From positions 44,846-108,845 of the forward strand of contig JAMKCH010011787.1 of the NCBI GenBank assembly GCA_023653785.1: DNA of 64,000 nucleotides. Direction: 5' to 3'. The notes beneath the pieces were generated by a model. The model saw only the letters and a program-made list of their open reading frames with translations, did no database searches and had not been told where the DNA came from. How positions within the stretch are numbered: the first letter of the stretch is position 1; each line of letters opens with the position of its first letter. Positions 46,967 to 58,645 of this stretch are shown piece by piece. The stretch comes from Ophioderma brevispina (taxonomy: Eukaryota; Echinodermata; Ophiuroidea; Amphilepidida; Ophiodermatidae). A program made the position numbers and the translations under genes.

Positions 46967-47896
46967 CTGAATCTGAAAATAAATGCTAACAACAATATGT
47001 ATTTTACGATGACCTTATTCGGTTTATTTTTTGTTTTGAGAAGTGGATGCTGACACACACTACTAATTAAAAAAATGGAATGCATAGAATATGGCACAAT
47101 TTTGGATTAAAATGTTGAAAAATCAAAAAACCCTATCATTTATTCTTATTAAAACCTTTGATTGTTTTATCACCTAAAATTATTTTTTATTTCAATATGC
47201 AGATTAGGTAATCAAAAGTATTTCCTATATCATAAATGAACCAAACAGTTAGCTGCAAATGCAGGCATTACATAAATACTTGCATCCATGAATAACTATT
47301 ATCAAATAATATTTTGCCACGAATATGAGGAAAGGCGGAATCTAAAAACCACTAGTCACAGCTTTTGCAAATCCACCTGTACTAACTCGGCAAGTTGAAC
47401 TCTAATTACTGTTGACCTTGGTAAAGTGTTACCTTTATCCTACCCATGTCTGCAAGTCTCTATGTGCACCTATGACTTGAGTTTGGTGGCAATTTGGAGT
47501 GAAGGTGTCTTAACACGAAAAACCACGACATACAGGTAATTTTTTATTAGCATGTGCCTTCCCTGCACTACAGTGTACGCGAGACAAAAATTGTATAACC
47601 TATAATGCGATGAAGTGAACATCCTGCGAGTCCTCATTTAGGAGCTCTCCATTACTTGCAAACACTTTAAGGTCATTGGCATCATTAGAGACCCATATTT
47701 GACATTGCAATTAAGCTATTCTGAATTGAAAAACCTCTAGCAGGGACAGTGAATAGTCAAATCAGATCGTGCAACTCGGCCACAGTAAGTGTGATCTAGG
47801 GCATATGAAAAATGATCTGCATCGGGAAATTTCCTTTTATGAATTTGATAAAAAGGTGGGGATTAACATGCTCTTTACAAGACTATTTGCACAATA
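46967..47896. other. No gene recognised
   Basis: AT-rich DNA without repeats, RNA genes or frames that I can support. Confidence 0.6.
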
Positions 47897-48239
47897 TAGG
47901 CCTTGAAACGTGATATTAGTTTCTCGTCCCCCGCCTGCGTTATGATTTTTGGACCGCATTAGCGGCCAAAAAATTGAAAATAATTCATTATTTTGAAAAA
48001 TTCTGTTCAAGCATCACCTTTTCAGTCAATATTGGAATTTTTTGGTAAGAAACCTGTCTCGGAAGTCTCAGAAATGAGTCTAAAAATAGACCCAATATTG
48101 TTCTATTTCATCGATCCCCTGTGGGTTCATTTCACTGTAAAAATACGCATGTAGCCAAATAATGAATAATGAAATAGTTCCCTCATTATGGGCTGAAAAA
48201 AATGTGACGAGAAACTCATAATTGAGTTTCAAGGGCCTA
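47897..48239. mobile_element. TIR element P, 343 bp, about 32 bp ends
   Basis: The left end reads TAGGCCTTGAAACGTGATAT followed by TAGTTTCTCGTC. The reverse complement of the right end reads TAGGCCCTTGAAACTCAATT followed by ATGAGTTTCTCGTC. The ends match over roughly 32 bases with a few changes. The interior is AT-rich and non-coding. TA lies at both outer edges, which would fit a Tc1/mariner-type TA duplication, but a single copy cannot prove it. Confidence 0.7.
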
Positions 48240-48751
48240 AACTGAAGAAATGGAAGAATTATCTTTCTAAGTGTGGCTAAAATTTACATCTCTACTTGCC
48301 ATTTATAAATTTAACCTTTCCCCACTGTCCAAATATTGCTTTTGGGAGGGGGCATTTTTTGCATCAAACTAGCATGTTTCAATGTAGTTTACAGAAATGC
48401 TTAAGTATATAATAATGGAACTGCCAGATTAGTCAACCAAAAAGGTACTTTTTGTATTATCATCTGTTTAACTGGACTTACATTGAGAGAGACAATAATT
48501 TCACACCTTCTCCAAGGAGTATCATCAAGGCGACTGATCTTCTGGCAGCAAAAGGTTACTGATGAAGGTGTAGTGTCACAGGTCAAAGATGAGTCAAACC
48601 TACAAGGGATCTTCTTCAAGATTATTGCCCGTCAACCAGTGCAGTTGAACAGATTACATTACAAAGAAGTATTTTACTAGCTTTTACTATCTGGATGAAT
48701 GATAATCTTCACAGATGCAAGAAAAAAGGTAACTTGCAGAAAATTTACAAG
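48240..48751. other. No gene recognised
   Basis: Two overlapping frames of 65-72 codons on opposite strands (48401-48680) with no known domain. They are probably chance. Confidence 0.5.
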
Positions 48752-48840
48752 TTAAAGAGTCATTTTGTGATCCACCACTTCATCCTCCCCATTTTACTAA
48801 AACTAAAAAGTTGAGATGTTTATCTCGTATGAACTGCTGG
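48752..48840 (+). repeat. Repeat K edge, copy 2
   Basis: The partner of 5407-5490: TTAAAGAGTCATTTTGTGAT, CCACCACTTCATCCTCCCC and a GTTGAGATGTTTATCTCGTA word. As with copy 1, no matching right-hand end was found. Confidence 0.5.
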
Positions 48841-48979
48841 GCTAGATTTGAAAGAGCAACCATATAATACCAAAAGTTACAGAAATACCATCACGTATGC
48901 AAGGTATTAGCAAGAAATCCCTTAGTTATATCCTAATACATACGCATAGCCTCAAAGCTATGATGTTATATTGATGGAG

Positions 48980-49270
48980 GGTATTAAGTTATTTTCAGCA
49001 TCTTCAAATATTAACACCTGGCCTTAGAATATTACCTATGATATTTTAAGGATCTGTATGCTGGATGCTAATGCATCTTGTATAGTAAAGTAGTCAAGTA
49101 CTAAACAGATATGGCATTTTAATGAAGTATTACACAGTTATTTTCAGCACCTAGTACGATAGTTTAAGGATCTGAATGTACAATTAATTGTACACGTTGC
49201 ATATTTCAACTCTAGTATCAAATTACAGTATAGTAAAAATCTTCAGGAATTGGATTTTTGGTGTGTGTGC
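48980..49270 (+). repeat. Tandem duplication, about 145 bp unit, 2 degenerate copies
   Basis: GTTATTTTCAGCATCTTCAA at about 48989 and GTTATTTTCAGCACCTAGTA at about 49138 begin matching blocks. Each continues to a GAT-TTTAAGGATCTG-ATG word and to AGTATAGTAAA or TGTATAGTAAA. Copy 2 contains the perfect palindrome TGTACAATTAATTGTACA at 49177-49194. Confidence 0.6.
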
Positions 49271-51109
49271 ACGTGTGTACGTGTGGGTGTGTTGAGGGAA
49301 TATTGTCTGAATATTACTATCTACTTAGAGCAAAAAATGTGTTTATATCACATTTGACCATGGTTTAGATGTGCTCCATTTTGACCTAAAAGCCCATTGG
49401 AAACCTTACCTCTAAACACCTCTTACCTGGATGACTTCTAGATTACCTTTGACCTGTCTGATCATGTGTTTGACTACAAACATGAACCCAATCTCATTAT
49501 CCCTTAACCTCAAGAGATCAGAAAGGTGGCCCAAGACAGAACATGTTGGACATGCAGGAGAAACTTGTCCCGACTGATTCACAGCCAAATCAATAGATAG
49601 ATGGATCCCTTGTACAAATTTTGGTATATAATTTCTGCATGCTTACAGACCAGAAATGAATGAACACTACCTGACAGATATTGCAGTGTGCATGGAATTG
49701 GTCAAAACAGAGGAAAAGTCTACAAATTGGTGCACACCACTTATCAAATTTCCCATTTCCATGAACAAATGTGCACATCACTCATCCAAGAAGAATATGA
49801 CTCGATTGTATTACACCACTTTAACAATCCCCATTGTAGGCCTCACTGATTTCAAATGAGTATGGCTTCATGTGATAGGGAGTCTAGAGATAAACTCTTG
49901 GAAGTCTGCAACAATTCTCTCTGTGTTACACTCTATGGGTTCATTGAAAAAAGAGTGAAGGTTGCAAATTTGCACATGTGAAAGGAGCTAATTCCCAAAT
50001 TACATGATCAATCTATAGATCTATAAATCTATAAATTCTTGTCTATTTGCCAGGTTTTTTTCTACCAAAAATAAATTATTTTACACTGTTCAGAAAATTG
50101 AGCTAATTTCTGCAAAGGTGATCCATTATGTTGTTGAGTGTAGCATATTGGCAACCGTATCCTGTTATTTTAACCTGGCAATGAAACAACACGATACTAA
50201 AGACACACAGTATCTTGACACAAAATCAATTGGCACAACTACTTGACATTGACTGTCAATTGATTGTCAATTAACAGTGTCATGACCAATGGAGGAAACG
50301 TGCATGGTGTGATCTCTGCTGTAATATAAATACTGTATGATCATTTAAAGGGAACCCAACAAATGACAACATATATTTTTTTCTGTTTCATACGATGGGT
50401 CATCGCCTGTTATAGTCTGATTTTTTATTCCTGTCAGTACACACATATTGTCGATGGTAGGAATTCATTTGGAGGGGACGTGTTGAGATCAAAACTAAAA
50501 AGCCGTAAATGCTCAACTTTGTTCAACTGAATAGATGCTTTAACCCATTTTACATGAACTTTTTGTATCGAATATGTAAAGGCTTCATACCAGAATCAAT
50601 TTTTCGTACAGTCTGAGACATGCTATTGATTCCTTTGTTTGGAGTCAATCAAAGAACGAATAAAGTGTCGTAAACATCGAGGCCGGGTGAACCTCTTAAC
50701 GATGAGGAGGATTAGGCCACGTAAATATTGTAGTTCATTATGAGAGACTAAACTCTTAGAATGATTGGACCAATATGTTATGCATTATTTCTGGAACAAG
50801 ATGAATAAATGTAAAGGTATCAGATTTTCTAATATTCTTCAGTGACGTAAAAGAACTTTGGCAGGTAGTTATTACTCATTCGTATCATTTTCCTTTCTTA
50901 TGTTGGACACTTCAGAGTTTGCCAAGTATGGTGTTTGGAATTTATTCATTTGCCTTTCATTTTTGTTCGTGAGTAAAGGGACATTTTTTAATCATGGCCT
51001 TAATCTGATCTGGCATCGTCGCATCGGATTTCTATTGTATTGATTGGGTAAAGTATACAACCTCTCAGAATGAATGGAATTGTCGACACGCACCAAAAAC
51101 TTTTAATGA
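49271..51109. other. No gene recognised
   Basis: A TG-rich run lies at 49259-49295. A TTAAAGGGAACCCAACAAAT word at about 50346 looks like a TTAA-type repeat end with no clear partner. No gene-like frame is supported. Confidence 0.5.
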
Positions 51110-51285
51110 ACTGACAGGAAAAAACAATCCTACGATAACATACTTTAATTCCAAAATTTCATTTGAATCCAACATACATTTTAATGTAATTATGTGTACT
51201 ACAATAGCCCATATGGTAAGTACTGTACAAACTATTTTCCTGTTACTGTAAACCAACCGTATTTTAGCATGTAGCCAGAGGGTGT
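51110..51285 (+). repeat. Dispersed repeat L, copy 2
   Basis: The partner of 19855-20040: AACATACTTTAATTCCAAAA, TTTCATTTGAATCCAACATA, TACAATAGCCCATATGGTAA and GTACTGTACAAACTATTTTC occur in the same order as in copy 1. An 82-codon minus-strand frame covers it, but it is not kept in the first copy. Confidence 0.6.
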
Positions 51286-51515
51286 TTTGAACAAATCCCA
51301 AAATGCATTGCAATCAGGGCACAAAATAAATGAGGGCTCCCCATGAAAAATTTTGGCCTATGGTAAAATGCACTAGGAGGGCTACGTTTTGGTGGCAGAT
51401 TGCTCAAATAGCCCACCTAGCCACCCAAGATTTTTGTCCCTTATTGCATTGTGCCTATACTGTACTGTATAAATAGGTGTTACTAGTGGGGTAGGATGAG
51501 GTTCACAGCTGTTTA

Positions 51516-51545
51516 CCCCCCCCCACCCCCCCACCCCCACCCACC

Positions 51546-51576
<31 letters not shown>
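51516..51576 (+). repeat. Poly-C tract followed by poly-A
   Basis: About 50 bases of almost pure C with a few A interruptions, followed by 10 A. Such a tract is prone to slippage and to sequencing errors, so its length here should not be trusted. Confidence 0.9.
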
Positions 51577-52468
51577 GATCCAAAATGTTAGATCACCAAA
51601 CGGTCCCTGTCTGCATTAAAAATAACCACAATTGTGTTGTGTTTTAACTGAAGGTACCCAGTTTATGCAAAACAAGTCAAACAATTACAAGGTTGTTCAT
51701 GGAGTGTTTTTTCGAAAGTGATTGTGGGTAGAGTGTATGTGTGAGTGCACATATGTGTGCATCCCTTTTACAAACTTCTGATACATATACTCTTATGCTC
51801 TTGTACTCTTCTAAGACAAACGTACGGTTTTTTTGGAACTTTTCCATTTGGCTATACCTTGTATCAAATGTACTCCTTGATCTCATCCATTTAGATTCAA
51901 TTTTTTTAATTTTTTACCTATTCATTACTCCAGAGGGCAATTCCCCCCAAAATATCAACTTCAAAAATGACAATAAAACAAACAAAATTAATTGTTAACG
52001 AGGCGCGTGGATCGTATAAAACAAAATGAACTGCACTCTCTAATGAAGATGTATGCTCTTGAATAGACATTTTGAGTAATTGCAGCCCAATACACATACC
52101 TGTGAAGAAGCTTTGATGTGCTTAAGTAGGTAAATCTATTTTGGGAAGAAGAAAACAATCTCAACTCTCAACCTTCGCCTCCCCACTACTAAATCATTTG
52201 ACTTTACGTGTGTCTCCTTCAAAAAATGCTTGTTTGAAGGGTATTTAAAAGAAAATAAGTTATTTCCAGTATATTAGGTGTAACCAACAGGGTCCAGAAA
52301 GGCGGGAGCAGGAGCGCCGCTCCTAGGAAATGACACAAATAATTGAGGAAATCGTGCAAAGATGGAAAAATGAAGAAAAGAAACGTGAGAGAAAGAGGAA
52401 AGGGGAAGGGAAAAAAATGAGAAAGAGGAAGAGAAAAGAACAAGGAATATACACATCCAACCATATCA
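51577..52468. other. No gene recognised; purine-rich tract at 52330-52445
   Basis: From about 52345 to 52445 the plus strand is nearly all purine (AGAAAAGAAACGTGAGAGAA-type sequence). The Lys/Glu/Arg-rich plus-strand frame and the Phe/Ser/Leu-rich minus-strand frames here come from this composition. Confidence 0.6.
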
Positions 52469-54315
52469 GAAATGAAACCAAATATCAACAATACAAAAAT
52501 TTCTCAAATATGTGAAACTATTAAACATGATTAAAGTTGTCTCATGATAAGCCGATGAGGAATAGGGAAACATTTCTAGGGAATTTAGGAGTTCAAGAAA
52601 ACTGAGGACATTGAGGAAAAGGAGGAAATATGAAACATTCCATGCAAAATGAAAATAAAAAAAACTGCCTTAATGAGTTAGGCCAAAAAAGTGACATAAG
52701 ATTTTAGGAGATTCACGGTGCCTATGAACGGGAACAAAATATAATAATCCCGGAATTCATATAGAAGAAAATCACCGACTCAGTGCTAGACTATATGTCA
52801 CATCGTATGTGACACGCTTTTACTATAGAGATACCTATACTTCTGGGTTTACGTGAGGAAATTTGACTTTAACAATTTGCTTTGAGGAAAAAAAAACTTT
52901 CTGGGACCTTGGAAACAGGTTGCAAGTTAAGCATGTTAAACACTGGTCCCGGCAGTGACTCAGCAACAGACTGCCAAACCACAGCAAGAAGGCTTATTGT
53001 AAGGTTGCGGTCAGGGCTTTGTTTCAAGGAAAACAACCTAGCACTTAAAGGACACTATCAGTGATTCAACCCAAAAGAGTCAAAACATTTGAATTTTGCA
53101 GGAATAGCTTAAACGTGAAGGCTCAATGTTAGAATCCCAGGATTTTTTCCACTGAAAAAATTGAAAGAAAGGGAAGAAAACAGCAATATTAAAAAAATAT
53201 GACCTCCATTTATTAGTAGTTGTGGAAGTGTTAATATGGACAATTATGGCTAAATTAATCGATACAGGCTGTATTGGCTTGCGCTTGCTCTTATCATTTA
53301 CAGGGTTATATTAAGAATAACCGTAATTGTTCCAGACATGCAATATCTGATTTTTGATGATTGTTTAATTTTGATTTATCAACATCACTGATAGTGCCTT
53401 TAATTTTTGTTACGTTTACTAATATCCTCAAGAAAAGTGATTTCAAAAATTTCAGTTGATTCGATGATGCAGTTTGATGTAATCAGCGAATGTTAGTATC
53501 ATGCTGCCCAGAGGCCACAGTGTAATTCTGTACATTTATGACCGAAAATACAAATTGCAATTTTCTTCGAGAGCATATTGAATCTGGTGTACAGACTGTT
53601 TAATTTGCTTCATTTGGGTTGCCAATTTTAAAATAGTGAAAATCACACCACCTTCATAAATTAAGACATTCAAGTGAAGGGCTATATTAAAGCACATCAA
53701 ACACCTAGGCCAAAGGTCATATGATATTCGAATCTCTGTTTTAGTTAAGTGGGGCACCAAAGCATGATGGACCATGAAATGCCCTTGAATTTCAAAGAAT
53801 GCACTTTTTCACAAGATACAGTATAAAGTGTTGGTAATTCTTTTACTCTGATCAACTGATTAAATATTGTTGTGAGACACCTTTGTCTAATCAGGACAGT
53901 TGTCTGAAGGAGGACCATGTTTCTATCTGTGACCGACATCACATGCATATTTTCGTTTGAAAATCACTTGCTCAATGCCATTACAATGTCCTGTGAAACC
54001 ACCCACAATACATCAAGATAGGCATAGCAATGATAGCATCTTACAATTTTCAGGCTAAATATCATATCGTCTATGGCCCTTAAGGACCGAATTACACTTG
54101 CCAGTATTCATTTCCATAATTCATTACCGTGCCACATGTCCTATCACAAGAACCCTCCACTCCGTCATCGCAATTAGACAAGTCAGTATTATTGGTGATT
54201 TGTGATGTGGGATCCTCAGGTAAAATTCAGCAGCAATCTATTGCATCTATGGGTCTATCAGATAGAGGTTTTTAGCTGCCATTGGTCTGTGCGCTGCAAA
54301 TTGATCGCACTAAAA
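52469..54315 (+). repeat. 1.85 kb segmental tandem duplication, copy A
   Basis: It aligns in order with 54316-56203. Landmarks: CAAATATCAACAATAC, ATGATTAAAGTTGTCTCATG, ACTGAGGA-ATTGAGGAAAA, GGTGCCTATGAACGGGAACA, GGTTGCGGTCAGGGCTT, MITE D, GATATTCGAATCTCTGTTTT, ACAAGATACAGTATAAAGTG, ACACAATACATCAAGATAGG and GGGTCTATCAG-TAGAGGTTT. Copies differ by many small indels. Confidence 0.85.
53045..53403. mobile_element. MITE D, copy 1 (359 bp)
   Basis: It starts TTAAAGGACACTATCAGTGA and ends with the reverse complement of TTAAAGGCACTATCAGTGAT, so the TIRs match over about 20 bases with a one-base gap. TTAA flanks both ends. It is non-coding, and lies inside copy A of the 1.85 kb duplication. Confidence 0.85.
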
Positions 54316-56203
54316 GAAATGAACAAATATCAACAATACCAAAATTTCCTCAAATATGTGACAAAAAACTATAACATGATTAAAGTTGTCTCATGCTCAT
54401 GCTGCATGGGATATAGGGAACATTTTTCTAGGACTTAGGATGTTCACGAAAACTGAGGAATTGAGGAAAATGGGAAAATATTGAAAACAATTCCATGACA
54501 AAATTAAAATTGCCTAATGAGTTAGGCCAAAAAAAAGTGACATAAGATTTTAGCGAGATTTCAACGGTGCCTATGAACGGGAACAAATATAATAATCCAG
54601 AATTTCATATAGAAGAATTTCACCGACTCAGGATAGACTATATGTAACATCGTGATTTGTGGACACGCTCTTACTATAGTACTCTAGAGCATTTCTGGGA
54701 TTTCTACGTGAGGATGTTGACTTCTCTTTAAAAATTGCTCTTGAGGAAGAAAAAACTTCTGGGACCCTGGTAACCAAGTTGCAGTTAAGCATGTTAGCAC
54801 TGGTCGGCAGTGACTAGCACCAGCTGCAACCAACCAGCACAGAAGGCCTATTGTAAGGTTGCGGTCAGGGCTTGTTTCAAGGAAAACAAACCTAGCAACT
54901 TAAAGGACCCACATAGTCGTGATTCACCCAAAAGGTCCAAAACATTGAATTTTGCAGAATGCTTAAAGTGAAGGCTAAATGTGTAGAATTCCCGGATTTT
55001 TTCAAACTGAAAAAGGAAGCAAAGAAAGGGCAAGAGAAGAAAACCGCAATATTAAAAAAATATGAAACTCCATTTAATTACATGTTGTGGAAAGTGTTCT
55101 ATGGACAATATATGGCTAAAAATAATCGATACAGGGGTATTTTGCGCGTTGCTCTATCATTTACAGGGTATATTAAGATACAGTACTGGTTCTGACATAG
55201 CAAATACTCTGATTTTTGCATGATCTTTTTCATTTTCTGATTTATCAATCACTGTAGTGCCTTTAATTTTTGTTTGTTTACAGTTTACTAGGATATCCTC
55301 AAGAAAAGGTGATTTCCAAAATTTCAGTTGCTTCTGTGATGCAGTTGATGTTTTCAAGAGAAGGTTGTATATGCTGCCAGAAGGCCCAGTGGTAAGTTTA
55401 TGTCCATTTATGGACAGAATACAAATTGCACATTTATTCTGGAGCATATTGCATCTGTGTTGTATACACGACTGTTTTAATTTGCTTCCATATTGGGTTG
55501 GCCCAATTTTTACAATAGGTTGAAATAGTAAAACACCATCATAAAATTAAATACATTTAATGAATGGCCTATATGAAAATGCAACATTAATAACACCAGG
55601 CCAAAGGTTCCATATGATATTCGAATCTCTGTTTTAGTTAAGTCGGGGGCACAAAGCTATATGGAACATGAAATGCCCCTTTATTTTCAACGAAGGCCTT
55701 TTCACAAGATACAGTATAAAGTGTTGGTAATTCTTTTAACTCTGATCAACTGATAAATTTTGTGAGACACTTTGTATAATCAGAAAGTCCTGTCTGAAGG
55801 AGGACTATGTTTCTATCTTGAACGACTCACATGCAGATTTTAGTTTTGAAAACACTGATCAATTGCCATTTACAATGCATTGAAACCCACACACAATACA
55901 TCAAGATAGGCCAGCATGATAGCATCTTACAATTTTCCGGTCTAAATCTCATATCTTCTATGCCTTAAGCGCCGCATACACTTGCAGTATCATTTCCATA
56001 ATTCATTACAGTGCCAATGTCATATCAAGACCCTCCCACTCCGGTCATCTGCCATTAGACAGTCAGAGTATTTACTTGGATGTGATTGTTGATGTGGATC
56101 ACTCAGGTTAATATTCAGCAGCAATTATTGCATCTGGGTCTATCAGTAGAGGTTTTTAGCTGCCCACCTTGGTTGTGAGCTGCCAATTGATTCGCACTAA
56201 AAG
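54316..56203 (+). repeat. 1.85 kb segmental tandem duplication, copy B
   Basis: It follows copy A directly; the junction is at GAAATGAACAAATATCAACA. The end is marked by GATTCGCACTAAAAGGACTG at about 56190, matching GATCGCACTAAAAGAAATG at the end of copy A. It is about 40 bp longer than copy A because of scattered small insertions. Confidence 0.85.
54900..55266. mobile_element. MITE D, copy 2 (367 bp)
   Basis: The counterpart of 53045-53403 in copy B. Its left end reads TTAAAGGACCCACATAGTCG and its right end ATCAATCACTGTAGTGCCTT TAA, so both TIRs have gained or lost bases. The interior aligns with copy 1. Frames of 78-96 codons on both strands around here are not shared with copy A. Confidence 0.8.
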
Positions 56204-56966
56204 GACTGCAATGACCAGGCTCAAATAACCAAGTGACTAGGTATTATTTTATGTACAAAAAACCCTAGGGTTTAACCCTTTATTCGCCTTCACACTGACT
56301 CAATTTTAAAAGGCTAGCAAACCATTTTTTGTTAAGATGGATTGAGGGAAACATTGTGCATTTTAACAATCACTTGTCATTTGTTGCAATCTAACATATG
56401 AACATACATGTGTGCTTAAGGGCTTAAAGGTGGTAAGAACCAAAGTCATCAACATCTAAACACAAAGGCCCCATCCGATACATGACAGTATATGTGTAGT
56501 GGAGTATGATTAAAATGGCCCAGAGTTGATATCTTCAGTAGATAGTAATAAAATTACCATTTGTACCTAGGATGTTTCGAGCATCTGCGCTAATAGGGAT
56601 CACACCAAAAACAAACCACACAACCCCCATACACTCACACACATACACACAAAGAGTGCAAGGCAGTGAGGGAGAAGAAGAAAAAGCCTAGATACATTCA
56701 TTTAAAACACCAAGGAGGTCAACATTATTCTCTGTTATTCAGGTTAAATGACCTATCCTTTGTATGTTAATCTACATTTCAGCACTTTGATGCAAATTTC
56801 TGTCATTGAAACATTGTGGGCATAAATCATCAAATACTGAAAATGAAAGAGAGTGACAAAGGAGCTTTTATTCTAATGTTGATTTGAATTCAATGAATTT
56901 CCCAAGTTTGAATCTGAATATTTGGTTTGAACGAATTAGGAAACCACATAACCACAATTGAGTTCC
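56204..56966. other. No gene recognised
   Basis: Unique AT-rich DNA between the duplication and the next MITE. A short ATCTTCAGTAGATAGTA word at about 56530 echoes the 60 bp satellite at 11.9-12.4 kb. A CA-rich run lies at 56627-56652. Confidence 0.5.
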
Positions 56967-57324
56967 TTAAAGACCCTATCAGTGAATTTGCTAATCATCA
57001 AATTTCGAAAAATCATCAAAAATCAGATTTTTACACTAATGTAACAAGACAGGATCTCCACATAACCGCAAAATGATAAGACCACAAGAAGCCACCTAAT
57101 AAGGACAGAATCGGAGATTTTAGTCATAATGTCCGTTCGGGACACTTACTACAAACACGTAATTGAATGGAGAATCATATCTTTAAAACACTGCCGTTTT
57201 CTTCCTTTTCTGTCAATTTTACAGCTGGAAAAGGTAACTTATGCGAATTCTACTGAATTAATCATTCACTTTGAAGCTATTCCGCACATTCAAATATTTT
57301 CAAATACACTGATAGTGTCTTTAA
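56967..57324. mobile_element. MITE D-type, copy 3 (358 bp, different core)
   Basis: It starts TTAAAGACCCTATCAGTGAA and ends with the reverse complement of TTAAAGACACTATCAGTG. The TIRs match those of the copies at 53045 and 54900, and the length is the same within a base, but the core does not resemble them by eye. A 70-codon frame at 57129-57341 runs into the right TIR and has no known domain. Confidence 0.8.
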
Positions 57325-58321
57325 TTTTGCAAAAAACCTGATATATTTATGTCTTTATTGTCTTGTGCTGAAGAAATTTCACCAATAAAAAACTGCCCTT
57401 TTTATTTTCAAGAGATAAGGTATTGAAATTAACTAAAACAAATACTGCAAAGTAAAGCATGCATATCCCTGGCTTTAATATCCTTGATGGTATGGTATAT
57501 CCGTCTTGACTTTCAAAGCACGGGCATAATAAAGAGATTTGTAGAAGGAACATCATGCAAAAATAAATGTATTGAGGCATTAGTACGCATATCCTGCATT
57601 GTGTGTGTGTGATGTAGCATTTTATTCAATATTAACATTTTTGAGAATTTAAACGGCTACTGGTAATTTATTGAGAAATTTATTTCGCATCAAATTTGCT
57701 TAAAATTTATGTGTCTCTACAACCCTAATACTCCATATAAGTAAGGGTTGGGAAACTTCAGGAAGAAAGAAGAAGAAAAGAAACCGATATTTTCTTCCGG
57801 AATAATGGAAGAAACTGGAAGAAAAAAGGGGGTTCTTTAGTTCTTCAGTTGGTAAGAAGAAACTGCGAAGAAATTGGAAGAAATGGAAGAAATGGAAGAA
57901 ATAAAGAAAGATTATGAACAAACAAAATAAATTACTCATCTGCTTGCACTTCAAATCATCAAGGCTACTTTAGTTGCTTTAAAGACCATCTGTTTTTTTT
58001 TGTTTCAAAATTAATTACACAGTTTAAGACATGTTAGGTATACCTTGCCAAGTCTATAGTAAATTTGTCACAATTTTGTTTTGCTCTTAAAATCAAAATT
58101 ATACAGATGTAAAAAATTTTTTTCTTGTAACCCATTTTCAAAACTTCCATGTGACATTTTAACTTATCACAGTGTAATTGTAGACAGATGCAAACCAATG
58201 AAAAGCTTTTATAAATCTTGTAAGGCAATTGGTTTAATTTTAAAACACATTCATATTATAAGTAGCAACTGTTATTGTTCTTTGCTTATTAGTGGAGTGG
58301 AGGGGCCTAGGTAAAATTTGG
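57325..58321. other. No gene recognised; GGAAGAAAT microrepeat at 57757-57905
   Basis: A (TG)n run lies at 57598-57610. From 57757 to 57905 the plus strand is rich in GAAGAAA, ending in GGAAGAAATGGAAGAAATGG. The Phe-rich minus-strand frame across it (57700-57954) comes from this composition. Confidence 0.65.
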
Positions 58322-58645
58322 TGAAGTTCAGGTTAATTTGGCAACCACTATAAACGTATTATACTCTGGGTCTGATATTCGAAAATGTGTTGCCATTGTC
58401 TGTGGCTTGATGACCTTGACACAAGGTCAAAGGCAAATGGTCATGCATCGTCCAAGTATATCGATATTGTACCAAAATGTGGCAAAATTTCCACGGAATA
58501 TTGTATATGATATTTATTTTGTTTATTTGGCTTTCGTTTTCTTGTGTAATAGCGCAAAAACCTATTAGAGACAATATAATATGCCTAAATTTGCCTTTAT
58601 TGCAGGCCCAAGTCCTGTCCCAAGGCAAGAGTTAGCCTCAGTTCT
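58322..58645 (+). repeat. Inverted repeat H, left copy
   Basis: It aligns with the reverse complement of 60930-61255. Shared words in order: GGTTAATT, GGCAACCA, TATAA-CGTATT, GGGTC-GA, TGTTGCCATT, TTGACCTTGACACAAGGTCA, ATGGTCAT, CATCGTCCAAGTA, a GGCAAAATTTCCACGGAATA/GGCCAAATTTCACAAGGAAT block, TTGTATATGATATTTATTT, AGAGACAATAT, AAATTTGCCTT and AAGGCAAGAGTTAGCCTCA. Frames that seem to match at protein level (MTLTQGQ/MTLTRGQ) simply follow the shared DNA. Confidence 0.8.
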
